DNA of 64,000 nt from Saccharum officinarum (lineage: Eukaryota > Streptophyta > Magnoliopsida > Poales > Poaceae), in contig CM036188.1 in assembly GCA_020631735.1 (NCBI GenBank), positions 12,690,214 through 12,754,213 on the forward strand. The letters run 5' to 3'. Within the stretch, counting starts at the first letter, position 1; each line of letters begins with the position of its first letter. This document shows positions 9,580 to 22,855 of this stretch, piece by piece. The translations under genes and the position numbers were made by a program. Under the pieces are notes generated by a model. That model was given only the letters and a program-made list of their open reading frames with translations. It did no database searches and had not been told where the DNA came from.

Positions 9580-12452
9580 TGTCACACCCATTTTTAAGGA
9601 CAAAAATAGGATGCATAAAAGACTCATGTGCGTCCCAGGAAACAGTCGCACACATAAGTTGACAAATTACAAAGTATCATCACAGTGCTTATTACATAAC
9701 GAATAAGTATTTAAGACATAGTCTTGAACGATAGGTAATAATAACTAATAGTAATTCTTCAGTGGAAACTCCACACAGGGACACGGTTGACTGGTTGACA
9801 CCAAGACTAGTACTCATTCCGATAATCTTCCTCTATATCTTCATCTGTTATGGTGGAAATAGCAAGAGTGAGTCTATGTCGAACTCAACAAATATAACAC
9901 AGGGTTCATGAGGCTCAAAAAGGCTAGACACTGTTTAACTGCATTTAGCTTTTAATCATATATTAGCAATTGAGTAGCATCAAGATAAACCGCTTCCCAT
10001 TAAAGAACCAATGATCAATTGTAATAAGGATAATGAATAGCATTAATATGAGCAAATAATAATCAACAATAATTAAGCATGATATAACAGTTATGATCAA
10101 CTATTCCATAAGAATCCCCAAGGCCGCTCGTATCCGTGAGCACGGCTAGTATACCAGTTTTTAACTCTGCGCAGAGGTGTACACTTTCACTGTGAGTCAT
10201 GATTTCCAAATGAGTGGGGAGATCAAGCCCAAACACCCGAGAACCATATAAAGCCACTCAAAAGTTCGTCTAACAAGTTAGGGCCATTAGATTCACTCGG
10301 CAGGCAGATGTAGAACCCCCCTTCCCTGTGGCACAACAACCGTAGCCTATACACACTAGGCCAGGGGCTCGCACTACACCCAACGTGGCAAGCCTTTCTT
10401 ACGCCATTTAAGGTAACCACTAACAAGCTAGAAAAGGTCTCTTGAACAACTAAAGCCAGAGCCATATAGCCCTCACAGCTGTACTGTATATCCTGGTTAT
10501 CACTTACAGATAAGTTCTTATGGAGAGAAACCAGAGCATCAAAATAATACACATGCTCTAGCCCCCTTTTAACAGTAATAAAATCATCTTTATAGTTGAT
10601 TGCTTAATCCATTAATCAAATTACAAGATCATTGTTCTTAGTTTAAGCACTAGCAGTAGCTACCCATATGCATTCCCAAGGTTGACAAGGAATCAAGATA
10701 TCAATCACTAAGTTATAATCTCTAAGGTTGTCAAGGTAAGCACATGCATATGTATGACAATTCAATGTATAGGTAACAAGGATAGTCCTGTGTTATACTT
10801 GCCTTGATCAAAATTCTCCGGGTGATACTGCTGACTTGGCTCAAAGTAATACTCCGAATCGTCCAGATACTGCTCACCTTCTATACTCGATCATCAATCA
10901 ACAACACACATGCATCCAATCAAACAAACACGAAGCAAACAAAGAAATACAATTAGAACAGTACACCAATAGTAGCAAAACAGTAATAAAAGTTTATAAA
11001 ACTCTTCTACACGTTTCTACAATCACACAGACGCAAAGATCACCAAATTCGGAGTTAAAACATGAAAGTTATGAATTTTCTAAGATTTCCTATAGATAAA
11101 TAATTACTTTAATATAAATTCAAAAATAAATTGTCACAAACCTACTGTACAATACTACCAACATGTAGAGCTCGTAAATACGAACCTAACGAAATTTGAA
11201 CGGGTCAAATCAGAGTTAAAATAAAGATTTTATGACCAAAACAATTCTAGTGGCAAAACTGTAAATATCTGAAAACGTAGTTTTGACTTAACCGGGAGAG
11301 AATACGCTTTCCAAACACGAAAACGTATTTCAGACAATACGCTAAGGATGGCGGGTCCTATTATGAGAAAATCCAGGGGCTCTTTATGAAGTTTACCCCG
11401 CGAAGAGGTAAGTTCTAATCTGGGCCGTTGATCTCGATTTGGACGGCTCGGGTTCATCAGCAACGCTACAGTGAGAATACCAATCCTTCTTCCTCGGTTC
11501 CGGCCGGCGGGCCCCCATGGCCGGCGGGCTCCATCTCGCCGGAGATGGCGGATTTACCCATCTAGACCACCGTTCGACCCCAAATTTGATCCACCTGAAC
11601 GAGAAGCTCTGTGCGAACTCAAATACTCGATAAAAACTAGCTACGATAAACCATACGTGACGCGCGGCAACAAGGGGCGGCGGCGCCATCACCGCACCGT
11701 CGGTAAGCTTCAAAATCACAACTAGAACCGCCTCCGCCCAAAAGAAAAAATCATAGAACGAAAGAGTAGGAGAGTGCGGTCTCACCAACGCAATGAAATC
11801 GGCCTCGAATCCACCCGACGGCTCCACCCGCGTTCAACCGACACCTCCAACTACCTCAAACCCTTAACCTCGATTTCTTACGGTGGAGTTCACGGTTTAG
11901 ATGAAAAACGGATATAGGAAGGTCAAGGCGTCCTATTTATAGCTTCTATTGGCCGTGTTCGAGTAGGATTCCCCGGGAATCACGAAGTCGATCGTCGTCG
12001 TCGTTTTCGGTTTGGAGTCCGGAGCTCTCACGGAAGGTAGGAGACGACTGACCACCGGGCCCCACCGGTCAGCGAAACAAGGAGGGCGCGAGGCTCGTCA
12101 CCGATACTGGGCCGGCCACCCGATGTCGGGCGCGGAGGAGGGAAGGCGGCAGCGGCCCACCGTGCGGCCCAGGCGGGGAGGAAAGCAGGCCGGCGGCTGC
12201 CAGGTAAAAAGGTAAGTGTTTCCTTTTCTTTTTTTTCTTTTCTACTTTTCTTTATTTACTTGTTTTCAAACTATTCCAAATAGAATTCTTCAAACCAATT
12301 CAAAATAAAATAAATCCACTACACAAAAGAAAATAAATGCAGCAGCATGAATGCAACACCAAATAGTTTTCAAAATTTCAATTTCCCATTAATTGTTATC
12401 TAAATTATTTGAAACTCATTAATTCTAAAATTTAGAATTTTTGGGTGTTACA
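9580..12452 (-). repeat. Outer 3' LTR of the G2/G3 composite (2873 bp)
   Basis: The ends are tgtcacaccc (9580) and gggtgttaca (12452). The reversed polypurine tract aattctacccccttaaaag follows at 12453. The sense TATA box is at 11933-11941 on the minus strand. Frames read in it are not host genes. Confidence 0.93.
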
Positions 12453-12496
12453 AATTCTACCCCCTTAAAAGAATCTCGTCCTCGAGATTGGACTGC

Positions 12497-15400
12497 TTAC
12501 TCAAACAACTGCGGATATGATTTCCTCAATTCATCCTCTCTTTCCCAAGTTGCCTCTGCCTCTGAATATCGATTCCACTGAACCTTGCACATCTTAATAA
12601 TCCGACTTCGAGTAACTCTCTCAGCAGTTTCTAAAACCTTGATTGGAAATTCTTCATAAGTAAGATGCTCCTTAACAGTCAACTATTCTAAAGGTATCTG
12701 CTCCTCAGGCACCCGTAAACACTTCTTAAGTTGTGAAACATGGAACACATCATGCACTCCAGATAAATTTTCAGGCAACTCTAATTGATAAGCAACTTCC
12801 CCACGTCTAGTAATAACTTTAAATGGTCCAACATACCTTGGTGCTAGTTTACCTTTCATGTTAAACCTCTTCACACTTTTCATAGGTGACACCTTCAAAT
12901 AGACATAATCACCTACCTCAAAAACTAAATCTCTTCTTCTATTGTCAGCATAACTCTTCTGACGAGACTGTGCTACTCTCAAATTCTCACGAATCACTCG
13001 CACTTGATCTTCTGCGTTTCTAAGAACATCTGTACCAAACACTTGAGATTCACCTGTCTGATCCCAAAACAATGGAGTTCTACACTTACGTCCATACAAA
13101 GCTTCAAACGGTGCCATCTTAAGACTCTGTTGATAACTGTTATTGTAAGAGAATTCTGCATAAGGCAAACTCTTATCCCAACTAGTTCCATATTGCAATG
13201 CACAAGCTCTCAACATATCCTCTAATACCTGGTTAGTCCTTTCAGTCTGTCCATCTGTCTGTGGATGATATGCTGTACTAAAATTCAATTTTGTTCCCAA
13301 TGATTCATGCACATCTTTTCAAAAATGCGACGTAAACTGCGATCCTCGATCAGATACAATCTTCTTTGGTACTCCATGCAAACAGACTATTCTCTCCATA
13401 TACAACTCTGCCAATTTTGGTCCATGGTAAGTAGTCTTAACTGGTATAAAATGAGCAACTTTAGTTAATCGATCTACTATCACCCAAATAGAGTCATAAC
13501 CTTTCTGAGTACGCGGTAACCCTACTATAAAATCCATACCAACTTCATCCCACTTCCATTCAGGAATCTTCATTGGTTGCAACAATCCAGCAGGTCTCTG
13601 ATGCTCTGCTTTCACCCTCTGACAAGTGTCACACAATGCCACATACTCAGCCACATCTCGCTTTAATCCAACCCACCAATATTTCTGTTTAAGATCCAAA
13701 TACATCTTAGTACTACCAGGATGAATAGAATAAGCTGACTCATGAGCTTCGCGAAGAATTGCCTGTCTAACAGTTTGATCCTCAGGTACACACAGCCTCT
13801 TTCCAAACCACAAAATTCCATTATCATCCATTCGAAAGCCTGGTGACTTACCAATCACTATATCTTCCGCTATCTTCTTTAGTTTCTCATCCTTCAACTG
13901 ACCCTTGTAGATTTCTTGCTCTAAGGTAGGCTCTATCACTAATTCCATTGTATTAGTAACAATGCCCAAATTCAAATATTCAAATTCAGCACATAACTCA
14001 CTAGTCATAGACAATGTCGTATCTCATTGGCATAACTTTTCCTACTAAGAGCATCAGCTACTACATTAGCCTTACAAGGATGATAGTGTATCTCAATATC
14101 ATAATCCTTAATCAACTCTAACCATCTGCGTTGCCTCAAATTCAGATCTGACTGAGTGAAAATATACTTCAAACTCTTATGATCAGTGTATATATCACTC
14201 TTATGTCCAATCAAATAATGTCTCCAAATCTTTAAAGCATGAACTACAGCTGCTAACTCCAAATCATGTGTAGGATAATTCAACTCATGCTTTCTCAACT
14301 GCCTAGATGCATAAGCCACAACTCTGCTTCTTGCATAAGAACACATCCCAAACCTTGACGAGAAGCATCACAATAAATAGAAAACTTCTTACTCAAATCT
14401 GGCAAAACCAAAACAGGCGCTGTAGTCAACCTCTTCTTCAATTCCTCAAAACTAGCTTGACATTTATCTGACCACAAAAACTTGGCATTCTTCTCTAACA
14501 GAGATGTCATAGGTTTAGCAAGTTTAGAAAACCCTTCAATGAACCGTCTGTAATATCCAGCTAATCCCAAGAAACTACGAATCTCGCTAACATCAATAGG
14601 TGGTTTCCAATCTAATACATCCTTTACTTTACCTGGATCCACTGATATCCCTCCATTAGAAACAATATGACCAAGGAAAGAAACTTCCTTCAACCAAAAC
14701 TCACATTTACTTCGCTTCGCATACAGTTTATGCTCTCTAAGTTTCTGCAATACCAACCTCAAATGTTCAGCATGCTCTTCTCTGTCTTGGAAAATACCAG
14801 TATATCATCAATAAACACTACCACAAACTTATCCAAATATTCCATAAACACCTTATTCATCATGTACATAAAGTATGCAGGTGCATTGGTCAATCCAAAT
14901 GACATAACAGTATACTCATACAATCCATACCTTGTAGTAAAAGCTGTCTTTGGAATATCAGAAACACGAATCTTCAACTGATGATAACCAGAACGTAAAT
15001 CAATCTTAGAGAACACACAAGCACCTCTCAACTGATCAAACAAGTCATCAATCCTGGGCAAAGGGTACTTATTCTTGATAGTTACCTCATTTAGTGACCG
15101 GTAATCAACACACATCCTCTGACCGCCATCTTTCTTATCAACAAAAATAACTGGTGCTCCCCAAGGTGATGAACTAGGTCGAATAAAACCTTTATCTTGT
15201 AATTCTTTAATTTGTTTCTTAAGTTCTTCTAATTCATCTACTCCCATCCTATATGGTCGTTTGGCTATAGGTGCAGTTCCAGGAAGTAATTCAATAAGAA
15301 ATTCAATGTCTCTGTCAGGTGGCATACCTGGCAATTCATCAGGGAAGACATCCGGAAATTCCTCAATCACTGAATTCTCCTTAATAGTATCTTCAAGCTG

Positions 15401-16906
15401 ATTCACCACAGCGGTTGGTTGCTTCTGCACTGCTACATCCACATTGATTTTATCTCCATTAGGTGCAGTCACAACTACCACTTTCTGCTGACACTGAATC
15501 TCTGCCTGATTTTGCTTCATCCAGTCCATACCCAATATCACATCAATACCAGATGTCCTCAACACTATAGGAGTTATCTTAAACTCTACCCCCTTAATAC
15601 CATACTAATTGGAAGACAACGATTACTGGTTTGCATGGTACCTCCAGGTGAATTTACTAAGAGAGGTTCTTTCATAGCTAGCATGGGTATACTATGCATT
15701 TTAACAAAAATGTTGGATATGAATGTATGAGATGCTCCAGAGTCAAAAAGAACAGTTGCAGGAGTGGAATGTACATTGAACGTACCAATCATAACTTCTG
15801 GTGCATCATGAGCTGTATCAGAAGACACGTGATTCACCCTTCCAGTACCAGATTGCCTCTGGTTGCTCTTCTGGCTCTGAGGAGTCTGCTGGTTCTGCTT
15901 CTCAGGACAATGGTAAGACATATGCCCCTCTTTACCACAGACAAAACATCTAGTAGGCGTGCTGGGAGCACTATTCTTCATGGGGTAACATTGGAATTTC
16001 CAGTGCGAGGAGTCTGTTGCCCAGTCTGCTGATACTGTTGACGCTGTGGATATGATGAACGCTGTTGTGACTGATTACTTTGCCAATTCTGGGACCACCT
16101 CTGATTCGGATTACGATTCCACTGGCTAACCGGTCCCTGAAACTTCTGATGGAAACCATGCTGAGAATTAGTGCGCTGACGGTTGTTGCTTCCTGAGCTT
16201 TGTACCTTCATCTTCCTCTTCCTGTCCATCTCTCTGCGCTCATTATCAAGCACAATAGCTTTATTTACCAGCTCTTGAAAACTAGCATAGTTGTTCCCCT
16301 TCAACTGCAAGCGAAGATCATAATAAATTCCCTTCAAGAAAAGACGCTGCCTGTCTGCATCTTCCCTCACTTCATTAGGAGCATAGCGAGCCAACTGGGT
16401 GAACCTGTCATGATATTCACTAACGCTCATCTGTCCCATCCTAAGGTTTCTGAATTCTTCCTGCTTCAGCTCAATTATACCTTCAGGAATATGACGAGCT
16501 CGAAAATCTCTAACAAACTCATTCCAAGTGATAGGAGGAGCATTGTCAGGGCGTGCAGCTTGATACGACTCCCACCAAGTCTGAGCTGTCCCCTGTAACT
16601 GACCAGATGCATATAACACCTTCTCCATATCATTGCATTGGGCTATATTCAGCTGTTTCTCCACTGCCCTCACCCAATCATCTGCCTCTAAAGGATCAGC
16701 AGCATGAGAAAACACTGGAGGGCGTCCCTTCAAAAATTCCCCACGCTTATCCCTCACTTGCACAGGCGGTGGTCCTCCTGCAGGGGGATTGTTCTGCATG
16801 TGCTGCATAAACATCTGCATCATCTGGTTCTGAGTTTGCATGAGTTCCTCCATAGTAATGGGTAGTTAGCACCTCCACGACCTCTGCCACGACCTCTGCC
16901 TGACAT
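12497..16906 (-). pseudogene. gag-pol: Gag-Pol of G2, many frame breaks
   Basis: It is colinear with the intact frame of G4 (44674-49062): Gag with [12 protein letters not shown] start at 16906, zinc knuckle CX2CX4HX4C (about 15935-15976), protease [12 protein letters not shown] with FIDD, RNase H, DD35E integrase, chromodomain. One-base deletions in short runs break it near 16864, 15976, 15592, 14780, 14336 and 14015. A TGG-to-TGA change gives a stop in integrase near 13319, ten residues after the second catalytic Asp, and a TAG interrupts the C-terminal part near 12683. The nonsense change near 13319 is shared with G3. The one-base deletions are mostly not shared, and some may be sequencing errors. 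Confidence 0.9.
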
Positions 16907-17610
16907 CTGTTCAAAAAACACAGAAATTGAAATTCAGTACGATCCGAGATGATGTATTCAATAGATAAGCAAAATCTGATTTTTCTGGGCGAACTCCAAT
17001 TTCAGCAACTCAGTAAAACTGTCATATCTCGAGCTACAGACGTCCAATTCAGATGATCTTTACATGGTTGGAAAGCTTACAAAATTATCTACAACTTTTA
17101 TTCACAACACTTTTTCTGATTCTGTCAATAAATTGGCCAAAAACTGAACTTAACCGAAACTGTTTCAGAATTCCAGACTGTGCAGTAACTCCAACTTGGA
17201 ACAGGTATATCTCTTAGCTCTTAATAGATATTAAAATAATTCTTGCGGGGTTGGAAAGATATAGAAGTCTAATTATTCCCAGTAAAATTTCTTAAATTTC
17301 TCATGAACGGATTTTAAGTTATTTCTAAAACATCCCAGACTGATCCAAAAATCAGCAAAGGACAGAACTAAGTTAACCTCATATTCAACTAATATATTTT
17401 GATCAAACTTAATATTCTTAACCATGGAACTTGTAGGCATGTCTACAAAACTCCAGCACACATTACAAAGATCCAAATCACACATTATCATAATAACAAT
17501 CCATCAATCACACAATTGTTCACACCACAAACTGACTCTTAAAACAATCCAAACTTAAAATTAACTCGCAACTACTATCGTTCCTATTACATAGGGATTT
17601 TTCCTATTTC
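16907..17610 (-). other. Untranslated spacer between extra ORF and gag (G2)
   Basis: About 700 bp without a supported gene. It is AT-rich and conserved in G3 (27268-27971) and G4 (49063-49767). A 72-codon frame at 17273-17491 is open in G2 and G4 but has no recognisable feature. Bases 1-120 of the window are the same spacer in G1. Confidence 0.6.
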
Positions 17611-18314
17611 CTAATTAAGCTTCTCATAAATCTTGGGATGACCTAACTCCGCCCTTAATTGGTCAATCTCCTTATAAGCTTGCTCCTTAAGTTCTTTTTC
17701 CTTCAGCAACTCATCCTTCAAATCCACCTCATGGAGAGCCAATTCACGAGCTAATCCCACCGTAGCTTGTAAAGTCAAGGAGGAATCATCTGCAAGCGGC
17801 ACGGTCCAAATACCCTTGTCATGTAAGAAACAAGGAAAATGCCGGAGTGCACCCTTTAACGTCTTGTCCGAGCGTAGACCATGGTAGTAAACAAATGCAT
17901 TGAAAGCGACATCCTCCATGCTTATCTCCACGGTTGCCCGGCTCACTCTGGTAATGAACTTTGACTCCACCTTAGACTCCTTAGTGGTAGGATCCCTTTT
18001 CTTAACCCATAACTCCGTTTTCCAATAGGAATCCATCCATGGATGACTATACTCTGCACTACGATACTCCAACGTAGCTTCCCAGTCGTAGTAGTAGTTG
18101 TCCAAGGTTCTTGTCAACATGTCATGGAAAAAGCATCAGCTTTAGGAACCATGATATGAAACTTCGTAGTCCACCCCATAACTACATTCTCCATTGGTGT
18201 ATCACCAACTCTTGATTCAGCATCAGATAGCTCTTGATCACCATCTTCATACGGCTCCTGAGGTTTGAAACGGGCAACGTACTGTGCAGCTGACAGACGA
18301 GGATAAGGAGGCAT
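17611..18314 (-). pseudogene. Extra ORF upstream of gag in G2 (frameshifted copy)
   Basis: This is the same 234-codon frame as in G3 and G4, but a single-base deletion near 18122 splits it into 18314-18114 and 18120-17611. It lies in the sense direction between the PBS (18488) and gag. The product has no family I recognise; features are given under the G3 copy. Confidence 0.75.
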
Positions 18315-18487
18315 CTACAAGATTTAGACATAGATTAGATAGAATCAATGTATTTTCGCAATAGAATAAAGTAGAGGAAGCATAAAACTTTAGTAATTAA
18401 CAAGGTGAAAAGAGGAAGCATGAATTAAGTAAAGTATGGATGCTATTAACGACCATTCTAACTAGGCTCGCGTCCTACAGTCAACAC

Positions 18488-18500
18488 GGCTCTGATACCA
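18488..18500 (-). promoter_or_regulatory. Initiator Met tRNA primer binding site of G2
   Basis: On the minus strand TGGTATCAGAGCC starts three bases after the LTR end at 18504. It is a perfect match to the usual plant iMet PBS. Confidence 0.9.
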
Positions 18501-18503
18501 ATC

Positions 18504-20006
18504 TGTCACACCCATTTTTAAGGACAAAAATAGGATGCATAAAAGACTCATGTGCGCCCAGGAAACAGTCGCACACATAAGTTGACAAATTACAAAGTAT
18601 CATCACAGTGCTTATTACATAACGAATAAGTATTTAAGACATAGTCTTGAACGATAGGTAATAATAACTAATAGTAATTCTTCAGCGGAAACTCCACACA
18701 GGGACACGGTTGACTGGTTGACACAAGACTAGTACTCATTCCGATAATCTTCCTCTATATCTTCATCTGTTATGGTGAAATAGCAAGAGTGAGTCCATGT
18801 CGAACTCAACAAATATAACACAGGGTTCATGAGGCTCAAAAAGGCTAGACACTGTTTAACTGCGTTAGCTTTTAATCATATATTAGCAATTGAGTAGCAT
18901 CAAATATAAACCGCTTCCCATTAAAGAACCAATGATCAATTGTAATAAGGATAATGAATAGCATTAACATGAGCAAATAATAATCAACAATAATTAAGCA
19001 TGATATAACAGTTATGATCAACTATTCCATAAGAATCCCCAAGGCCGCTCGTATCCGTGAGCACGGCTAGTATACCAGTTTTTAACTCTGCGCAGAGGTG
19101 TACACTTTCACTGTGAGTCATGATTTCCAAATGAGTGGGGAGATCAAGCCCAAACACCCGAGAACCATATAAAGCCACTCAAAAGTTCGTCTAACAAGTT
19201 AGGGCCATTAGATTCACTCGCAGGCAGATGTAGACCCCTTCCCTGTGGCACAACAACCGCAGCCTATACACACTAGGCCAGGGGCTCGCACTACACCCAA
19301 CGTGGCAACCATTCTTACGCCATTTAAGGTAACCTCTAACAAGCTAGAAAAGGTCTCTTGAACAACTAAAGCCAGAGCCATATAGCCCTCACAGCTGTAC
19401 TGTATATCCGGTTATCACTTACAGATAAGTCCTTATGGAGAGAAACCAGAGCATCAAAATAATACACATGCTCTAGCCCCTTTTAACAGTAATAAAATCA
19501 TCTTAATAGTTGATTGCTTAATCCATTAATCAAATTACAAGATCATTGTTCTTAGTTTAAGCACTAGCAGTAGCTACCCATATGCATTCCCAAGGTTGAC
19601 AAGGAATCAAGAGATATCAATCACTAAGTTATAATCTCTAAGGTTGTCAAGGTAAGCACATGCATATGTATGACAATTCAATGTATAGGTAACAAGGATA
19701 GTCCTGTGTTATACTTGCCTTGATAAAATTTCCAAGTGATACTGCTGACTTGGCTCAAAGTAATACTCCGAATCGTCCAGATACTGCTCACTTCTATACT
19801 CGATCATCAAATCAACACACACATGCATCCAATCAAACAAACACGAAGCAAACAAAGAAATACAATTAGAACAGTACACCAACAGTAAGCAAAACAGTAA
19901 TAAAAGTTTATAAACTCTTCTTACCGTTTCTACAATCACACAGACGCAAAATCAACCAAATTCGGAGTTAAAACGTGAAAGTTATGAATTTTCCTAAGAT
20001 TTCCTA
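18504..20006 (-). repeat. Middle LTR, left fragment before the gap
   Basis: It starts tgtcacaccc and runs about 1.5 kb into the LTR before the N run. It carries roughly ten single-base losses in homopolymers relative to sister LTRs (for example gcgcccagg for gcgccccagg, gacacaag for gacaccaag). That density is not seen in the outer LTRs, which suggests poor consensus quality near the gap. Confidence 0.85.
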
Positions 20007-20106
20007 NNNNNNNNNNNNNNNNNNNNNNNNNNNNNNNNNNNNNNNNNNNNNNNNNNNNNNNNNNNNNNNNNNNNNNNNNNNNNNNNNNNNNNNNNNNNNN
20101 NNNNNN
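20007..20106. other. Assembly gap, 100 N
   Basis: Exactly 100 N, a conventional placeholder for unknown length. Left of it the LTR has reached its position of about 1500. Right of it the sequence restarts near LTR position 145. The true content may therefore be the rest of one LTR plus the start of another, or nothing if the overlap was mis-joined. Confidence 0.95.
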
Positions 20107-22811
20107 CCATTGAACGATAGGTAATAATAACTAATAGTAATTTCTTCAGTGGAAACTCCACACAGGGACACGGTTGACTGGTTGACACCAAGACTAGTAC
20201 TCATTCCGATAATCTTCCTCTATATCTTCATCTGTTATGGTGGAAATAGCAAGAGTGAGTCCATGTCGAACTCAACAAAATATAACACAGGGTTCATGAG
20301 GCTCAAAAAGGCTAGACACTGTTTAACTGCATTTAGCTTTTAATCATATATTAGCAATTGAGTAGCATCAAGATAAACCGCTTCCCATTAAAGAACCAAT
20401 GATCAATTGTAATAAGGATAATGAATAGCATTAATATGAGCAAATAATAATCAACAATAATTAAGCATGATATAACAGTTATGATCAACTATCCATAAGA
20501 ATCCCCAAGGCCGCTCGTATCCGTGAGCACGGCTAGTATACCAGTTTTTAACTCTGCGCAGAGGTGTACACTTTCACTGTGAGTCATGATTTCCAAATGA
20601 GTGGGGAGATCAAGCCCAAACACCCGAGAAACCATATAAAGCCACTCAAAAGTTCGTCTAACAAGTTAGGGCATTAGATTCACTCGGCAGGCAGATGTAG
20701 AACCCCCCTTCCCTGTGGCACAACAACCGCAGCCTATACACACTAGGCCAGGGCTCGCACTACACCCAACGTGGCAAGCCATTCTTACGCCATTTAAGGT
20801 AACCACTAACAAGCTAGAAAAGGTCTCTTGAACAACTAAAGCCAGAGCCATATAGCCCTCACAGCTGTACTGTACATCCCGGTTATCACTTACAGATAAG
20901 TCCTTATGGAGAGAAACCAGAGCATCAAAATAATACACATGCTCTAGCCCCCTTTTAACAGTAATAAAATCATCTTTATAGTTGATTGCTTAATCCATTA
21001 ATCAAATTACAAGATCATTGTTCTTAGTTTAAGCACTAGCAGTAGCTACCCATATGCATTCCCAAGGTTGACAAGGAATCAAGATAACAATCACTAAGTT
21101 ATAATCTCTAAGGTTGTCAAGGTAAGCACATGCATATGTATGACAATTCAATGTATAGGTAACAAGGATAGTCCTGTGTTATACTTGCCTTGATCAAAAT
21201 TCTCCAAGTGATACTGCTGACTTGGCTCAAAGTAATACTCCGAATCGTCCAGATACTGCTCACCTTCTATACTCGATCATCAATCAACAACACACATGCA
21301 TCCAATCAAACAAACACGAAGCAAACAAAGAGATACAATTAGAACAGTACACCAACAGTAGCAAAACAGTAATAAAAGTTTATAAAACTCTTCTACACGT
21401 TTCTACGATCACACAGACGCAAAGATCACCAAATTCGGAGTTAAAACGTGAAAGTTATGAATTTTCTAAGATTTCCTATAGATAAATAATTACTTTAATT
21501 ATAAACTCAAAAATAAATTATCAAAACCTACTGTACAACTACACAACATGTAGAGCTCGCAAATACGAACCTAACGCAATTTGAACGGATCAAATCAGAG
21601 TTAAATAAAGATTTTATGACCAAAACAATTCTAGTGGCAAAACTGTAAATATCTGAAAACGTATTTTTGACTTAACCGGGAGAGAATACGCTTTCCAAAC
21701 ACGAAAACGTATTCAGACAATACGCTAAGGATGGCGGGTCCTATTACTAAAAATCCAGGGGCTCTTTATAAGTTTACCCCGCGAAGGGGTAAGTTCTAAT
21801 CTGGGCCGTTGATCTCGATTTGGACGGCTCGGGTTCATCAGCAACGCTACAGTGAGAATACCATCCTTCTTCCTCGGTTCCGGCCGGCGGCCCCATGGCC
21901 GGCGGGCTCCATCTCGCCGGAGATGGCGGATTACCCATCTAGACCACCGTCGACCCCAAATTTGATCCACCTGAACGAGAAGCTCTGTGCGAACTCAATA
22001 CTCGATAAAAACTAGCTACGATAAACCATACGTGACGCGCGGCAACAAGGGGCGGCGGCGCCATCACCGCACGTCGGTAAGCTCCAAATCACAACTAGAA
22101 CGCCTCCGCCCAAAAAAAAAGCATAGAAGAAAGAGTAGGAGAGTGCGGTCTCACCAACGCAATGAAATCGGCTCCGAATCCACCCGCGGCTCCACCCGCG
22201 TTCAACCGACACCTCCAACTACCTCAACCCTTAACCTCGATTCTTACGTGGAGTTCACGGTTTAGATGAAAAACGGATATAGGAGGTCAAGGCGTCCTAT
22301 TTATAGCTTCTATTGGCCGTGTTCGAGTAGGATTCCCGGGAATCACAAGTCGATCGTTCGTCGTCGTTTTTCGGTTTGGAGTCCGGAGCTCTCACGGAAG
22401 GTAGAGACGACTGACCACGGCCCCACCGGTCAGCGAAACAAGGAGGGGGCGAGGCTCGTCACGATACTGGGCCGGCCACCCGATGTCGGGCGCGGAGGAG
22501 GAAGGCGGGCAGCGGCCCACCGTGCGGCCCAGGCGGGGAGGAAAGCAGGCCGGCGGCTGCCAGGTAAAAAAGGTAAGTGTCCTTTTTCTTTTTTTTTTCT
22601 TCTTTTACTTTTCTTTATTTACTTGTTTTCAAACTATTCAAATAGAATTCTTCAAACCAATTCAAAATAAAAAAATCCACTACACAAAGAAAATAAATGC
22701 AGCAGCATGAATGCAACACCAAATAGTTTTCAAAATTTTAATTTCCCATTAATTGTTATCTAAATTATTTGAAACTCATTAATTCTAAAATTTAGAATTT
22801 TGGGTGTTACA
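20107..22811 (-). repeat. Middle LTR, right fragment after the gap
   Basis: It restarts within the LTR (gaacgataggtaataataac) and ends gggtgttaca 22811, followed by the polypurine tract. Like the left fragment it shows many single-base indels, and it carries the ctccaag and caacagtag variants rather than those of the outer LTRs. The TATA box is at 22297-22305 on the minus strand. Confidence 0.85.
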
Positions 22812-22855
22812 AATTCTACCCCCTTAAAAGAATCTCGTCCTCGAGATTGGACTGC

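Noticed and set aside
16200..16598. Open frames opposite to gag and pol (also 26560-26958, 48355-48753 and others)
   Set aside because: They are antisense shadows of the Gag-Pol frame and repeat in every copy only because the elements are near-identical.
18488..18500. tRNA gene fragments (TGGTATCAGAGCC)
   Set aside because: They are short primer binding sites next to LTRs; no cloverleaf surrounds them.
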